Positions 35,806 to 47,777 of a DNA stretch of 64,000 bases are shown here, piece after piece. Source of the DNA: Pyrocephalus nanus (Eukaryota > Chordata > Aves > Passeriformes > Tyrannidae); the NCBI GenBank assembly GCA_038380795.1, contig CM076264.1, positions 73,401,223 to 73,465,222 of the forward strand. The letters run 5' to 3'. How positions within the stretch are numbered: the first letter of the stretch is position 1; the number at the start of each line of letters is the position of its first letter. A program made the translations under genes and the position numbers. Under the pieces are notes generated by a model that worked only from the letters and a program-made list of their open reading frames with translations, was not told where the DNA came from and did no database searches.

Positions 35806-38800
35806 AATATGACATCTGCCAAAACTGAAGGATCTATTTTACAGATTAAGTGGATCAACTCAACCCTCTCACAGGACCAAACATAATCAGAGGTGTGTTT
35901 GAAGACACCAACATGAGAAAGAACTGCCTCTATAGACTCAGGCCCACCCGCATCAGCAGTAACCGTGTTCAGCAGTAATTAGCTAAATTAGCACGGCTTG
36001 GTCTCGGTGGAGACAAGATGCTGAGGAAGCCCTTCAACATAGCAACCAAACATCACTCAAAACCTGAACCCAGGCTGCAGACCGCAGCTGCAGCCCTCCT
36101 GAAAGCTGAAGCTGTGGTTGCTACGCCCTGGCAACGTTATTTTTGAGGCAACCACCAATTGGGTGCAGTTTCCCATCTGATTCAGGCAACAGGTACATCA
36201 GTTGCTGGTATAGGTTTTTCAGGACTGAATTTCAATAAAAACAACACGTCCTCAGGAGGATGTGAGAGCAGTTGATGTCTGTGCACTGATAGTTACGCCT
36301 AATTAACATAAAAATGAGGTTTTCCTAATCACCTGCAAGAGGAAACCTGCTTGCAGAACAAGCTACTGGGGAAAAAAAAAAATAAATTACTCTTCAGGGA
36401 GGTAGTTGTCAGGATAAGATGGAGGGTGGATGTGTTTATTTATACCCAGCAGCTCCAGGTAGGGGCTGCAGGTCCCAACATGCTGCCTGGTGTGGTTCCT
36501 GCAAGGTTTTTCTCCTTCCCATCCCCATTCCACAGACAGCTCCCAGCACTGGGTAGGTGTGTGCTGGGTACTGATGGCGCTGTGTGCAACACTTCCTACA
36601 AATCCCAGAGTATTTTTAGGATGCAGCAGGCCAGGTCAGCTCACCTCAGTGACGTCAAATTCCACGCGGAGGTTTGAAGCTTCAAGGGAAAGAGGTGGGG
36701 AGAAGCGCTGGTGGGATTTAGGATCCCACTGGGCATTTGGGATTCCTGGTCTCAGGGCAGCCTCTGTGTTTCCAAAACACACTCCAAGGGTCAGCCTGCA
36801 CATCCACAAGTCCCAAAACGTTGAGAGCAGTCTTTAAAGGTTTGAGAAGGGCTGCAGATGTTGGTGGCTTTGACCGAAACTACCAAACCAAACCTACTGA
36901 GTGGGGGGGAAAATGGGCTTGGCCACCACCCAAAGCAAAAGGCAGAAGGATGAACCAGTGCAGGACTGGGACGAGTCCTGAGCCACCACCTCCTCTCACA
37001 TCTCCTGCAGTCTGCTCAGGGAGAAGATCAAGCTGTGGCACTTTTTTGGAAGAGCAATCCTTAAGGGAAGGGGCACAGGGTCTGCTGGCAGCCGGTGCCT
37101 CCCTGCTGGAGGGTTCAGCTGGAGCTGCACAGCAGGAGCACCCTGATGACAAATTAAATTTCAAGTTACTACGGGAACACATACCAGAGGAAGGAGCCAA
37201 CCACAATTACTGACTTATCTCGCAGGAAAGATATTTCAGTTATTGTGGGTAGCACCGAAAACAACAGCTCGGTGACGGGCGCTGCTGGAACCGGTGAGGG
37301 AAACCACACGTGTTGAGCTCTTCTGCTAATCCACAGGGCATGTCAGCTTGGCTGCCAGCTCCCAAAACAGGCAACACAGCTGGAGGAGGCACAGGGAAGG
37401 ATATGGATGGTGCAAAGGTAGTGAATGGCTTTGTTGAAATAACGTGTGTAGGTTTAGCACTCGCCCTCACAAAAACCCGGCACTCAGCACCGCACTGGTA
37501 TCAGGGACTGTCCCCTCCACACCTGGATGGCTTCTGCCCTTTTGAGCAGCTCTGGCAGTTGTTTCACACACTCACAGATAGATCCACACAATGCCACATC
37601 TCCATCTCATTGTGCACCTCGCTCCAATTGCTTTTCCTAACCCAGGACCATTCCCAGGAACGGTGGGACCACAGATGCTCCACCTGTCCCATTGCTCACA
37701 CCTGCCCCTGATGCTCTGTGCCAGGGGGATTTATCTCAGTAAATAAAGAAACTCTCCCAGTTTTCCCCCTCAGAGCCAATTTTTGAGAAAATAAATCCCT
37801 CACACAAAGTATTTTAGACGAACACCCCAACATATTTACCGTAATCTTCTCTCCTGTCTACAAGGAGAAAATAAAGAATTACAAGCAGATTATTTAATGC
37901 CATCAGGTTTAGTCAAATCTTAAGTGAGGATGCCAGGTTTAGAGTCATTGTAGAATTTAGAGTAAAATAAAGAGCTTGACTTTGTACACGAAACCTGGTT
38001 TGAAGTCACCCAAACTTCAAGTCATTCTTTCCTCGCTCTTCCTCTTATACAAAACACCATAATTTTAAATATTGGATAATTTGAGTCTGCAGCCTGAAAG
38101 TTTCTCCAAAACATCAGCTCTTGCTTTTTTTTTTTTTGCAGACAGACTGATGACACTGTAGCTCATTTGCTTAATTAGAGATTTACAGAAAGCTCTCTAT
38201 AGGAGAAGGGGAAACCCTTCAAATGAAAAGCTTTAAGTGCAGAATCAAGAGACCATCCACAATGGCTGCTTACTCCCATCTTGTACATAATTTTGGGCCA
38301 CACTGTATCAATCAGCAGCTGCAACTGATGGCATTACACTTCCTAACTGTAAAAGTGAGCTCTGCAAGAGGCCAAGCACAATTATCCCAAGTTTTTCCAA
38401 AGAGGAGGATGCTGCTTTCAGAAAATCGCGCTGGGATGGGGGAAAGAAATCAGCGCACGGAATAAACACACAAGTCCTGCTGTTGTTCCCTTGGTTTTTT
38501 AGCAGCTTTGTTTCCATCACTCCACCTTTCCCTCCCTCAAACACTCAGCTTTTGCTGACCACAGATCCTTCTCCAAAGGGGTTCTCGGGTACTGCGGAGC
38601 ACGGGGAGAAGCCTCGCACAGATGTGCATTTTGTAAGAAACAATAATTCATGCAAATCCCTGCTCCAAGCAAATTCCACAGGAGCGCACCTTATCACAAG
38701 CCAAACAAAAGGTAGGAATACACTGGAGAACAGTGAACCTGCATTAAAAGAATTTGCTCTTGTTACAGCTTGAATTTCCCCCTCTCCTTCCAACAACTCT

Positions 38801-39606
38801 CCGCTGACACCAAAAACCAACCAGCCATTAATTGCACCCGTTAATCAGAAACAAAAACCCCAACTGTGAGAGGAAGCAAAGCCTGTGTCACATTTGGGAG
38901 TCTCTGTGGTGACCCCTAATGAGGTGAAGACCCTCTTTGCTACTGCAAGAGGAGGCAGAGACCAGCAGTGACCACCACGTTGCCCTGACGATGCCTCCAA
39001 ACACAACCATGGCAAAAATGACCCAGCAAGGCAAGAATCCAGATATTAAAGCAGCATAAAACCTACTTATAGATCCATTTAACTCTGCACACATTTGCAT
39101 TTCCTTTTCCAAGTTTGCCCAATTGTTCAGTGCTTTTAACATCGGGGATTTTCCTCTGTTTCATCAGTCAAGAATCGGGAGCTCTCTTGCCACATTTGGA
39201 GATGGACCAGCTTTCCACAGAAGCTCAAGATGATGAAAATAAACGAATAAAATATATTTTTAGTTAGGTTTTTTTTTTTTGTTATTATTGAGATGGCAAG
39301 TTAAAACCTGAATTCCAGCTCAACCACTGGGTTTCAGCAGAACAAAAAAATCCCTGTGCTGAGTGCTCCCAAATAAGAGTCATGTCCCTTCCAACTCCGC
39401 ACCAACAGAGACCTTATTATCCTTTGGGGGAGGAAGTCAGATTTTTTCCACTTAGTTACATTCCCAGGTAGTTCTTAAATAAGATTTCCCTTCCCTCTGT
39501 GTTTAAAGGGACACTTCAGCACAAGTGAATGCGTGGCCATAGTGCCATGGTTGTGTTCTGAACCCTAAAATAGAGCCATGACCGCTGGGCCACGGGCCAG
39601 CACGAT
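35806..39606. other. 3.8 kb without a recognised repeat
   Basis: The longest CR1-free stretch in the window. AT-rich parts at 37740-38200 and T-runs at 38127-38138 and 39269-39280. No exon could be supported before the candidate at 39681. Confidence 0.4.
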
Positions 39607-39612
39607 TTTATT
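39607..39612 (-). terminator. Candidate poly(A) signal AATAAA
   Basis: Reverse complement of TTTATT, placed about 70 nt after the stop of the candidate terminal exon. The motif is common by chance in AT-rich DNA; only its position makes it notable. Confidence 0.25.
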
Positions 39613-39680
39613 TCAAGGACAGGACAAACGAGAAGATGCCAAAATTAACAGCACTTTCTTCCTACCTTAAATATCATAAG

Positions 39681-39737
39681 TCAATCGTCCACCTGCATGT
39701 CATCAGGAGCCCATAAAGGTTCTTCCAGTGGTGCCCC
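39681..39737 (-). CDS. Candidate terminal coding exon ending PLEEPLWAPDDMQVDD-stop
   Basis: On the minus strand a strong acceptor (TGTTTGTTTTCAG) is followed by 18 codons, GAPLEEPLWAPDDMQVDD, and a TGA at 39683-39681. The peptide is acidic and coding-like. A canonical AATAAA on the minus strand lies at 39612-39607, about 70 nt after the stop, so this could be a compact last exon with a short 3' UTR. A donor-like AAG with GTAGGAAG follows at 39666, so a 72-nt internal untranslated exon (39666-39737) is the alternative. I do not recognise the peptide. No upstream exon of the same gene was identified to the right. Confidence 0.35.
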   Translation of the reverse strand, partial: GAPLEEPLWAPDDMQVDD

Positions 39738-41135
39738 CTGAAAACAAACAGACAAAAAACAAACAAAGCTTTTAAAACCAAAGAGTTAAAATTCAGCATC
39801 ATCTTGGAAAAAGAAGCATTTTTACTGCTGCCAGAAAGGTGATTCTGCTTCATTTTACCAAATGCAAAATGCAGCTTTTCATGAAAGAAATGAAAGTAAC
39901 TTTTAAATACAGAAAGCAGAATCGTGAGCTTCCAGGGTTAAAAGTGCTTTTGGGCAGAGGTGGCGGGAGGGAATTCCAGGGCAGCAGCAGCAGTTATGGA
40001 TGAGGAGACTCTGATGTTCCCAGATCAGCCTGATGCATGCACTGCTGTTTGGGGATAAGGAAAGTAAAGTTTTAGAGGGTCCTCAGCTAGAGGAAATAGG
40101 TCATTTCTATCACAGTGAAGGCACCACAATCACCTCGGGCTCCTCTGAGGGTGTATTTCCCCAAACACCAGAAATTTGGCCATTTGGAAAAGCAGTTCTG
40201 CCTGTGTTTATTTATTCCCAGTCTAATGGAAGGGGATGGAAAGCTGCCTGATGGTCACCAGGACTTCTGATGGCCACCTACCCATGAGACAGTTACCAGT
40301 GGCTTCCCCAAGCCCAAACCTCCCTGGATACGGACTTCAGCTGTAGGATCAAGTGTGATCCTAAAGGGAAGAGGCAGAAGCTTGTCCCTGCAGCTCAGGT
40401 GACCTGCAGGGACGTTTGGGATGTTCTCAGACCTGCACAAAGCACCTCCCTCCCCACCAGCTCTCCTGGTTCCATCAGTGCACCAGCACTGCAGGGGCTC
40501 TCGGTTCACTCACAATGCCCAGACTGCTCCTGGTTGTTCCCCCTTTTTACACCACCAGCCAAGCCATTTCCACTCCCTCTCCCTCTGTTCCCCATCCCCA
40601 ATGCCTTTTGTACCCACACCAGCTCTGAGGCAGCAGCAGGCTCCTCGCAGGAATCTGCAGAGCCAACCCCCAGCTAATCCCATCTTCTGGGCTGCTGCTG
40701 CAAAGCACAAAATTAGAGACCCGAGGCACTTCTGGATTTCGAGCTGAATACATTTCACCAAATTAATATTTTTTTTCCTCTCGACATCTCTTCTGCCCAG
40801 CCTTGAGCAGGATGTGACCCAGCCATCTGCTCCGGCGGTGCCAGGAGCTGTGGAGCTCAGACATAATCCCTGGGTGATCTCCTTGTTGTTTTTCATCCTG
40901 CTCAAGTGTTGACTCGAGCACTTGTTCAATTAGACAAGCCTCAGCACTTCAATCAGATGGGCTCACAGGGCTGATTTTCTACCTCCACGGAGAAGAAGGA
41001 ATCTGATTTACTGGAGTGCAACAGAACCAGGGGCTTCAAAGCAGCGGGACCTGGAGATCATGTCTGCTCTGAAGTCTGCCAGAATCGCTGCTTAACCCCA
41101 GCAGACCACCAGCAACTCCCCATTGTAAGAGAAGT
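39738..41135. other. Unique sequence
   Basis: A pyrimidine-rich stretch at 40545-40605 gives compositional frames on both strands. No exon supported. Confidence 0.35.
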
Positions 41136-41159
41136 TGAGAGAGAGAGAGAGAGAGAGAG
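41136..41159. repeat. (GA)n microsatellite
   Basis: About twelve GA dinucleotides. Confidence 0.95.
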
Positions 41160-41685
41160 CAGATTAAAAGACATTGAATCTGGCAGGGAGGAGGAGAGCT
41201 GGGTTACTTTCCCGATGTTTCTGTTTTAAGGGAACTGGAGAGCGGCTGAGGCATCTGCTTTCTCTTGTCTCTGGCAAGCAACGCCCAGATGTTCTGAACT
41301 CGCTGGTCTCCCTGTATCACCTGCCTTTTCTTCCTTACGATCCAGCATTTCCCAACACCTCCCAGGAACGCTGCTGTCCTGGGGCAGAGGGTTCTGAGGG
41401 CTGTCTGTCCTCTCCTCCCTGCGCCATGGGGGTGAGGCCCTTCCATCCCTTGGTTAGCTCCATGCACTTAAACACAGGGGTAAATTCTAAGGCACCAAAT
41501 CAGGAAGTTGGTATAAATAACTGTGCTGATAATACTTTCACGGTCAATTTATTCCTTCATTCACAAACGTGACGGATTCCGAACGCAGCCTTGGATGGTG
41601 CCAAGTCAGGAGAAGCTGGAAGAGTCTGCATTCACCTCCAGCTTCAGGAAGCTGTGATGAAAGGAAGGGCTCCCCTTTACGGAAC
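41160..41685. other. Unique sequence between microsatellite and CR1
   Basis: A 132-codon plus-strand frame (41174-41572) has no recognisable domain. Confidence 0.35.
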
Positions 41686-42064
41686 CATGGAATCCCAGAA
41701 TGGTTTGGGTTCAAAGGGACCTTAAAGATCATCTCATTCCAACCCCCTGCCATGGGCAGGGACACCTTCCACTAGCCCAGGTTGCTCCAAGCCCCGTCAC
41801 ACCTGGCCTTGGATATTTCCAGGAATCCAGGGGCAGCCAGAGCTTCCCTGGGCAACCTAGGCAAGGGCCTCCCCCCCCATAGGGAAGAATTTCTTCCCGG
41901 TATCCCATCTAACCCTGCCCTCTGGTAGTGAGAAGCCACTCCCTGTGTCCAGTCCCTCCATCCCTTGTCCAAAGTCCCCCTCCAGCTCTCCTGGAGCCCC
42001 TTTAGGCTCTGGAAGGTTCTGGAAGGTCTCCCCAAAGCCTCCTCTTCTCCAGCTTCCCCGCTGT
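41686..42064 (-). mobile_element. CR1 3' end, extended
   Basis: Antisense ATGGAATCCCAGAATGG through the CAGGAATCCAGGGGCAGCC block to the TCTGGAAGGTCTCCCCAAAG block. It shares the CTCTGGTAGTGAGAAGCCA variant with the copy at 47778. Confidence 0.93.
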
Positions 42065-42430
42065 TCATCTGAGAGTTCAAAGGGAATCAGCAACAAATCC
42101 AAGTTTTCCCAGAGCCTGGAGCAAGACACGAGCAGCGCTCGCTCACGGCCCCTCGCAGGACAAGGACAAGATCCCGCCGAAAGAAAAACCCTGCGCGGGG
42201 AGACAACAAAACCCAGCCAATGCCAAGACAGGATGAAAACCAGGGAGAGCTCGTAAATGTCAGCGGCACCCGCCTGAACGGGGTGCGGAGCAGGCTGTGG
42301 GCTCAGATGGCTGTACAAACAGATCAGTAGCAGGAGAAGAGGGGAAATGGTGACTCATAACCCTCCCTTGCCTGTGACAGGTGAGGAGCGCGGCGCAGGC
42401 GGGCGCTCGGGGATGCCAGAGCAGAAACAT
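42065..42430. promoter_or_regulatory. CpG-rich block
   Basis: GAGCAGCGCTCGCTCACGG, CCTGCGCGGGG, GAGCGCGGCGCAGGCGGGCG. The plus-strand GTGACAG with GTGAGGAG at about 42380 is donor-like. The block abuts a CR1 on its left. Confidence 0.3.
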
Positions 42431-43017
42431 CTCCTGCTGAACATTGCTACAAGTGTCTTACATCCACATCTGTTCTCAGAAATCAGCCATGAGGGGAAGC
42501 ACCGAAGAGCAGATGCAGCCCAGAGCTGAGGGGTGGTGTCCCACACTGGGCCCAGAACAAGACTTTCCCCTCATCTACCTCGCCCCAACCCCACTGTGCC
42601 CCGGTGTGCCAGCAGGAAAATCCTCTTGCCAGATAATCTTCCCAAAATTCACTGCATCTTGAGTATCTGGTGGAGTCCCTGACTGTGGCAATCCGTCCCC
42701 TGCAACCCACCTGCCTCAGGAATACTGTGATAATTTGTAATTATTATGTCTTGGCTGTGTGTTTTGGGATGAAAGCGATTCAGCCTGGTAGGAACAAAAG
42801 CTGCCACCACACACCAAAGGTAAGGAAGGCATGGGAGATACAGGAAGGAGCTTCCATTCCCTGCAGCCAAAAACCTCAGTTTTCCAAGGCCAGCATCACT
42901 GGAAAACCCAACACCCAGGTATTTCTGGACAATACTGTTACAGAAAGTTGCTTCAGAAGCGCTTAAGTTATGAAAGAGACCACTGGACTCAGTGCCAAGT
43001 GTCTTCTAGTACAGTCT
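42431..43017. other. Unique sequence
   Basis: A donor-like plus-strand CCAAAG with GTAAGG near 42822 lacks a matching acceptor. No gene called. Confidence 0.35.
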
Positions 43018-43178
43018 GAATCACAGAACCCACAGAACATGCTGAGTTGGAAAGGACCCCTCAGGGTCATCCAGTCCAACTCCTGGCCCTGCACAGGACT
43101 CCCCAAAAATCACATCATGTGCCTGAGAGAGTTGTCCAAACACTTCTTGAATTCAAACAGTCTTGGTGCTGTGACCAG
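43018..43178 (-). mobile_element. CR1 end of the GTCCAACTCCTGGCC class
   Basis: Antisense GAATCACAGAACCCACAG, TCCAGTCCAACTCCTGGCC, CACAGGACTCCCCAAAAATC, to a break next to LTR-like sequence. Confidence 0.85.
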
Positions 43179-43181
43179 GCA

Positions 43182-43264
43182 GTCCTGGTTTTGGCTGGTA
43201 TAGAGTTCATTTTCTTCCCAGTAGCTGGTACAGTGTTTTGGATTTAGGATGAAAACAATGCTAA
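43182..43264 (+). mobile_element. Fragment resembling an avian endogenous-retrovirus LTR
   Basis: CTGGTTTTGGCTGGTATAG, TTTTCTTCCCAGTAGCTGG and GTGTTTTGGATTTAGGATG resemble the 5' part of a common bird solo LTR that I recall as CTGGTTTTGGCTGGGATAGA and so on. About 80 bp only, no coding part. Family assignment is from memory. Confidence 0.5.
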
Positions 43265-43378
43265 TGGATGTGGCACTTGAGGACATGGGTTAGTGGTGGC
43301 CTTGGCAGTGCTGGGGGAATGGTGGTACTTGATGATCTCAGAGGGCTTTTCCAACTTAAAACAATTCTATGATTCTTA
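43265..43378 (+). mobile_element. CR1 3' end of the TGGTGGCCTTGGCAGTGCTG class
   Basis: Sense GATGTGGCACTTGAGGACA, GTGGCCTTGGCAGTGCTGG, and the tail AACAATTCTATGATTCT. Directly joined to the LTR-like fragment on its left. Confidence 0.88.
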
Positions 43379-43394
43379 TGATGCTGGATCAACC

Positions 43395-43540
43395 TTATAG
43401 TGTTTAAGACCAGGTTGGATGGGGCTTGGAGCAACCTGGGCTAGTGGAAGGTGTCCCTGCCCACTGCAGGGGGGTTGAAATGTCATGATCTTTAAGGTCC
43501 CTTTCAACCCAAACCACTCTATGTTTCTCTGATTCTTTGG
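43395..43540 (+). mobile_element. CR1 3' end, majority class
   Basis: Sense GTTTAAGACCAGGTTGGATG, GGTGTCCCTGCCCACTGC, CAACCCAAACCACTCTATG. Third CR1 in a 520-bp cluster. Confidence 0.9.
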
Positions 43541-44793
43541 AACAATTTTACAGTGCAACACCATTTCTTTTATAAAAAACGAGGTCACAGTCTAAGAGGT
43601 CTCTTTTGGAAGAAACCCCGCTGAGAAAGTGCTTTGGGAATTCAGGCGACGGCAGCAGTTTTGTTAATCGGGAACATTAACGGTATGAAACCTTACACAC
43701 AAAAATGTTCAGCATCAGCGGCTGGCAAAGGTGGCCCCCACTTCCAGGACTCCTCCAAGCCCTACTAAAATAATTAAAATAAAAGGAAGGCAGGTATTAG
43801 CTGGCTAGACAGCCCCAAATCCCACCGCCTGTTAATCCACCTGAAAGCCAAGTGTATCGAGGCAAATTAAAGCTGCCTTTAATCCATGCAAATCTCAGCC
43901 CAGGGATCCTTTATTCTCTTACCCCCTGCCACGAGTTTAGTCCTGCCCTGCACCCCTTGGTGCTGCCAGAGCAAAACAACACGAAGCTCTGTATTTTAGT
44001 AATGGGGAGAGGAAATTTCGGACCCTTCACACGTTTTTGGGGGGACACAGCTTTGTGCTTGGTTGGCTGGGTGAGACCAAACCCCGTTCCACCTGTGCTC
44101 GGCTTAATCACATGTATCGACACACATAAATTAGGGCAATTGGTGCATAAATTAGGCAGCATCATTATGCTAATTGGGACGGTATGATTGTGCTGAGTGT
44201 GTTTGCAATCTGCCACAGTCCTCTGGGACAGCGCTGCGAGGGAGATGCTGCCTCTGGAAAGGCTGGGATCCTGCTCTGCTGGGATCCTGCTGTGGCAGGT
44301 ACAGCCCCACAGAGACCCAAAATAAGCCTAAATAACTAAAAAGAAGGGCCAAAGAGACCTGGTGTGATCTGCTTCCTCTGAAATGCTAGTTTCTGTTCTA
44401 AGCCACGCATACCACCCTCCAAAAATAACTCTATTTCCTAAATATCACATCCCTGATGAGTGAAACAGCTCGATGGGTGCAGAGAGAGGCTGCTAGAAAA
44501 ATAAACCCTCCCAAGGTGTATGTGAAACAAATAAAGAGCAGGAGACTCAAATCCCTGCACTTATCAAACTTATGTGAAGAAATAGTCACCTCACAAAACC
44601 CAGAGCCACTGCTCTTCCAATCCCACCTGAACTGTAGCAGAGGTTGGGATGCACACCGGGATCATGGATGTATCAGGGAAGATCCCTGATGATCCCTGTC
44701 CTAAAAGAAAAAAACAACCCAAATTCTTCCCCACTGAATGAGCAAGGATAAGGGAGGAACAAATAAACTGCAAAGTGACAGCTTCTCCTTTTG
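43541..44793. other. Unique AT-rich sequence
   Basis: No CR1 or exon recognised. The repeat-free stretch 43850-44200 is AT-rich. Confidence 0.35.
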
Positions 44794-44892
44794 GAATCAC
44801 AGAATCCCCTGAGTTGGAAGGGACCCACAAGGATCATCGAGTCCAACTCCTGGCCCTGCATGGGACAGCCTCAAGAATCACATCAGAGACTC
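44794..44892 (-). mobile_element. CR1 end of the GTCCAACTCCTGGCC class
   Basis: Antisense GGAATCACAGAATCCCCTG, GGACCCACAAGGATCATCG, CTGCATGGGACAGCCTCAAG. About 100 bp. Confidence 0.85.
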
Positions 44893-45668
44893 AGTTTAAG
44901 AGCCATACATGGATAGGTCTACCTGGAATAGGAAATTCTCAAGGGTTTTTATCAAGACCTTGTCAAAACATGGATTTTTCAGCTATCCCAGAGTTCTCCT
45001 GCATCCTGAGCCCCCAGTGCCTCCAGGGCCGTGGTCGATGTCCCCGTGGAGAGAACTCTGTGCTGCTGCTGGTGATGCTCAGCTGCAGCTCCAGGGGCTG
45101 GGGCTGCACCACATCTCCCTCCTCCTTCTGGGCTCCAGGGGATGCTCCCAAAGTCGTGCAAATTTTCCTTCCAAAATTGGTCACTAATTCACCTGCCAAA
45201 TGGGACCACTCTGATGAAAAATCCCCTCTGAGGGACTTGAGCTCTCTCCCTTCAGAGGGAATTCGAGCTCGGTTTGTTCTCCAGGATCCAGCCAGGAGTT
45301 TTCCCTCCGACAGACGTGCTGGCGCTTTGCCTGGCTAAAAAACACACAGCAGAAGAGCAGCGAGCACTAAACTACTACCATAAGTGTTAAAAAAAAAAAA
45401 AATCGACTTGGAGTAAACCATCTGGTAACACTCACCGAGCCACAGGTGAGAGCAAACACAATACGCTCTGTGCAGCACCAAAAAATCATCGGTTTTCAGG
45501 GAATAAGGGTGCAAAATAACAGACTAGCCCAGGAACAGACACCCAGGTGAAGGGTTTTTAATGCCTTTGACATCAGAATTCCTGCACTTCTGCATTTCTT
45601 CGCTGCTTTGACCTTATAAATCTCAAGAGATGGATTTTACAGCAGCACCCAGAGCTGCCTGGCTGCAG
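44893..45668. other. Unique sequence
   Basis: A-run at 45390-45402. The compositional plus-strand frame of 187 codons begins in the CR1 to the left and is rejected. Confidence 0.35.
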
Positions 45669-45828
45669 TGTAGGGCAACCTGGAACAGGTTGTGGCTATC
45701 CCGTGGCTGTCCCATCCCTGGAAGTGTTCAAGGCCAGGTGGGATGTGACTTGGAGCAACCTGGGATAATGGAAAGTGTCCCTGCCCAGGGCAGGGGAGCT
45801 GAAACTAGATGAGCTTCAACGAAGGGTA
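45669..45828 (+). mobile_element. CR1 3' end, terminus missing
   Basis: Sense CATCCCTGGAAGTGTTCAAG, GACTTGGAGCAACCTGGG, GTGTCCCTGCCCAGGGC, breaking off at TAGATGAGCTTCAA before the CCAACCC terminus. Confidence 0.87.
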
Positions 45829-46489
45829 AAGGATGAAAATACTGGAAGTGCAGGGTCACACAGGAATTGGGGGAGTAAACTGAGCTGCTCCAGCTGCAGG
45901 ACCATTAGCAAGGCATGAAGGAAAAAAAAATCACAGACAGCTTCCTGCTGTTCTTCTGCAGCTCTCCTTGAGCACTTGTGCCTGGGTGGGGGCTTTCCCT
46001 CCCATCTTTAAGCAGAACCCCTCTAAGCAGTTTAGCAGTGAAAGCAGACTCATCCCTCTTTCCCTAAGAAGGAATATGGGTTCTGGCACGGGCCAGCATC
46101 AGCGCTTTAACACCCAGTAATTCCCAGGCCCTTCTGAACACCCAACATCTTATCACAACAACAGCTTTAAAACCTCTTCTCCTGCACCATTTGGTGATAA
46201 TTAGTTTAAGCCTGTCACCAGCAGATCAGTTTTGGATTGCAACTAAGCCAAAGGGATATGAAAAGATTTTGTCCAAAGACTCTCCACACACCAAATCAGC
46301 TGAAAAAAAAAAGGCAAAACACAAAACATGAGCTGGCTGCACCAGCCAGTTCCAACAATTTTCTGCTGCTCTGAAGGGAGCACAGCAAGATTTAATAAAC
46401 AAGCTCAATAAAGTTATTCTTCCCCGTTTTATTTCCCCTTAAAGCATCAGCCCAATTTGGTTTTTGTTTCCATCACAAGGCAGCTCCTT
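45829..46489. other. Unique AT-rich sequence
   Basis: Nothing recognised. It leads into the CpG-rich block on the right. Confidence 0.35.
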
Positions 46490-47550
46490 TAATCGCCTCT
46501 GACGGGAGCACAACGCGGGGCCACCCCGGCCCCTGCCAGCTCCCAGCTAATGGCACACGGAGCTTGCTCTGCCTCGCTACAGCAATTCCTGTAATTCAAG
46601 TCTGGCAAACAATTCCTGGGCTGAAAATGGGACAGCATCCAATCGTTATCTCCTTGCTTGTTACAAAAAAGAAAAAAAAAAAAACACAAAACCCAACACC
46701 CCAGTGTATTTACTGTACCTGCCTGCCTGTTTGCCGTGCTGGCAGCACCGCCACGCAGGTGTGACAGCAACAAACAGAGCCGGCAGCTCTCGCAGCTTTG
46801 CCTGTTGATGTCTCTCCTTTCATCCCAGCAAACAGCATGTCAGAGCTAAAGGAGCAAGCGAGAGCAAGGAAAGCATCCGGCTGCCTCCCTGACAGCTGAA
46901 CGAGCCGGCAGCTTTTCGGGAGGAAAAGCTCTCCTGCGCTTCCAACCACGGCAGCTCGTCTTGCAGCTGGGCTCGATGATCTCAAAGGTCTTTCCCAACC
47001 GGAATGGTTTGATAATTCTAACAACAGGCAGTCACCTTAATTTTTGGCGTTTCCAATGCACAAATTTCCACCACCTCCCCACAAAATAACGTATTAAACA
47101 CCCAACAAACCCATCGGTTCTCCTGCAGCCGCGTTAACCGCGGACCGAGCCCCGGCCCAGCGCAGGAACCCGGCGCACAAACAGAGGTGAAAGGCTTTTG
47201 TTGGAACGGTTTCACTCCCCCACGACACACCTGATAAGCGACGGCACACCCCCGAGATAAACCAGCCGGGTTCAAACCTCCGGAGCCCGATTCCGCATCC
47301 CCGGCGAGGGGTGGGAAACAAACACCTAAAGAAAACACGCCGTGCATAACCAGACCATTTCCCTTGGCAGAGCTCTCTGCTTCCCTCTCCTCGCCCTGTC
47401 TGCCTGCGCACGTAGGAGCCGTTCCCTGGCATTTTCCGAGCTGCTGTCTGGCTCTGCTCCCGTGGATGGATGGGATGCAGGGCTGGTGCCCCGATGCCGG
47501 AGCAGCTGTGTGTCCAGGAGCACCTCACGGCCTTCTCCCGGTGCTTGTAA
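46490..47550. promoter_or_regulatory. Largest CpG-rich block, candidate CpG island
   Basis: CpGs are dense across about 1 kb (GCAGCCGCGTTAACCGCGG, ACCGAGCCCCGGCCCAGCGC, CCGCATCCCCGGCGAGG). Long frames on both strands reflect composition. No exon could be fixed, so promoter function is inferred only. Confidence 0.4.
46968..47025 (+). mobile_element. CR1-like terminal sliver inside the CpG block
   Basis: CTGGGCTCGATGATCTCAAA, GTCTTTCCCAACC, then TTTGATAATTCT. About 55 bp of sense terminus, diverged. Confidence 0.65.
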
Positions 47551-47777
47551 AATTTAGATCTTGCTGTTTCTTAAATTGGAGTGGGCAAAGAGACAGGGCA
47601 AAGCTGTTTGAAAAGAGGCATCCTTCACAAATGGAAGGAAAAGTGCTGGGAATAAAAAGAAATCCAGGGATGCAGAGGTGGCCACTGACCAAAAGAGCGA
47701 TGTTCTGGGAACAGTGGATGTACACCTGTATGCGAGAGGTGTTCATTAGGGGTGATTTGACAGTCAAATATTGGCAT

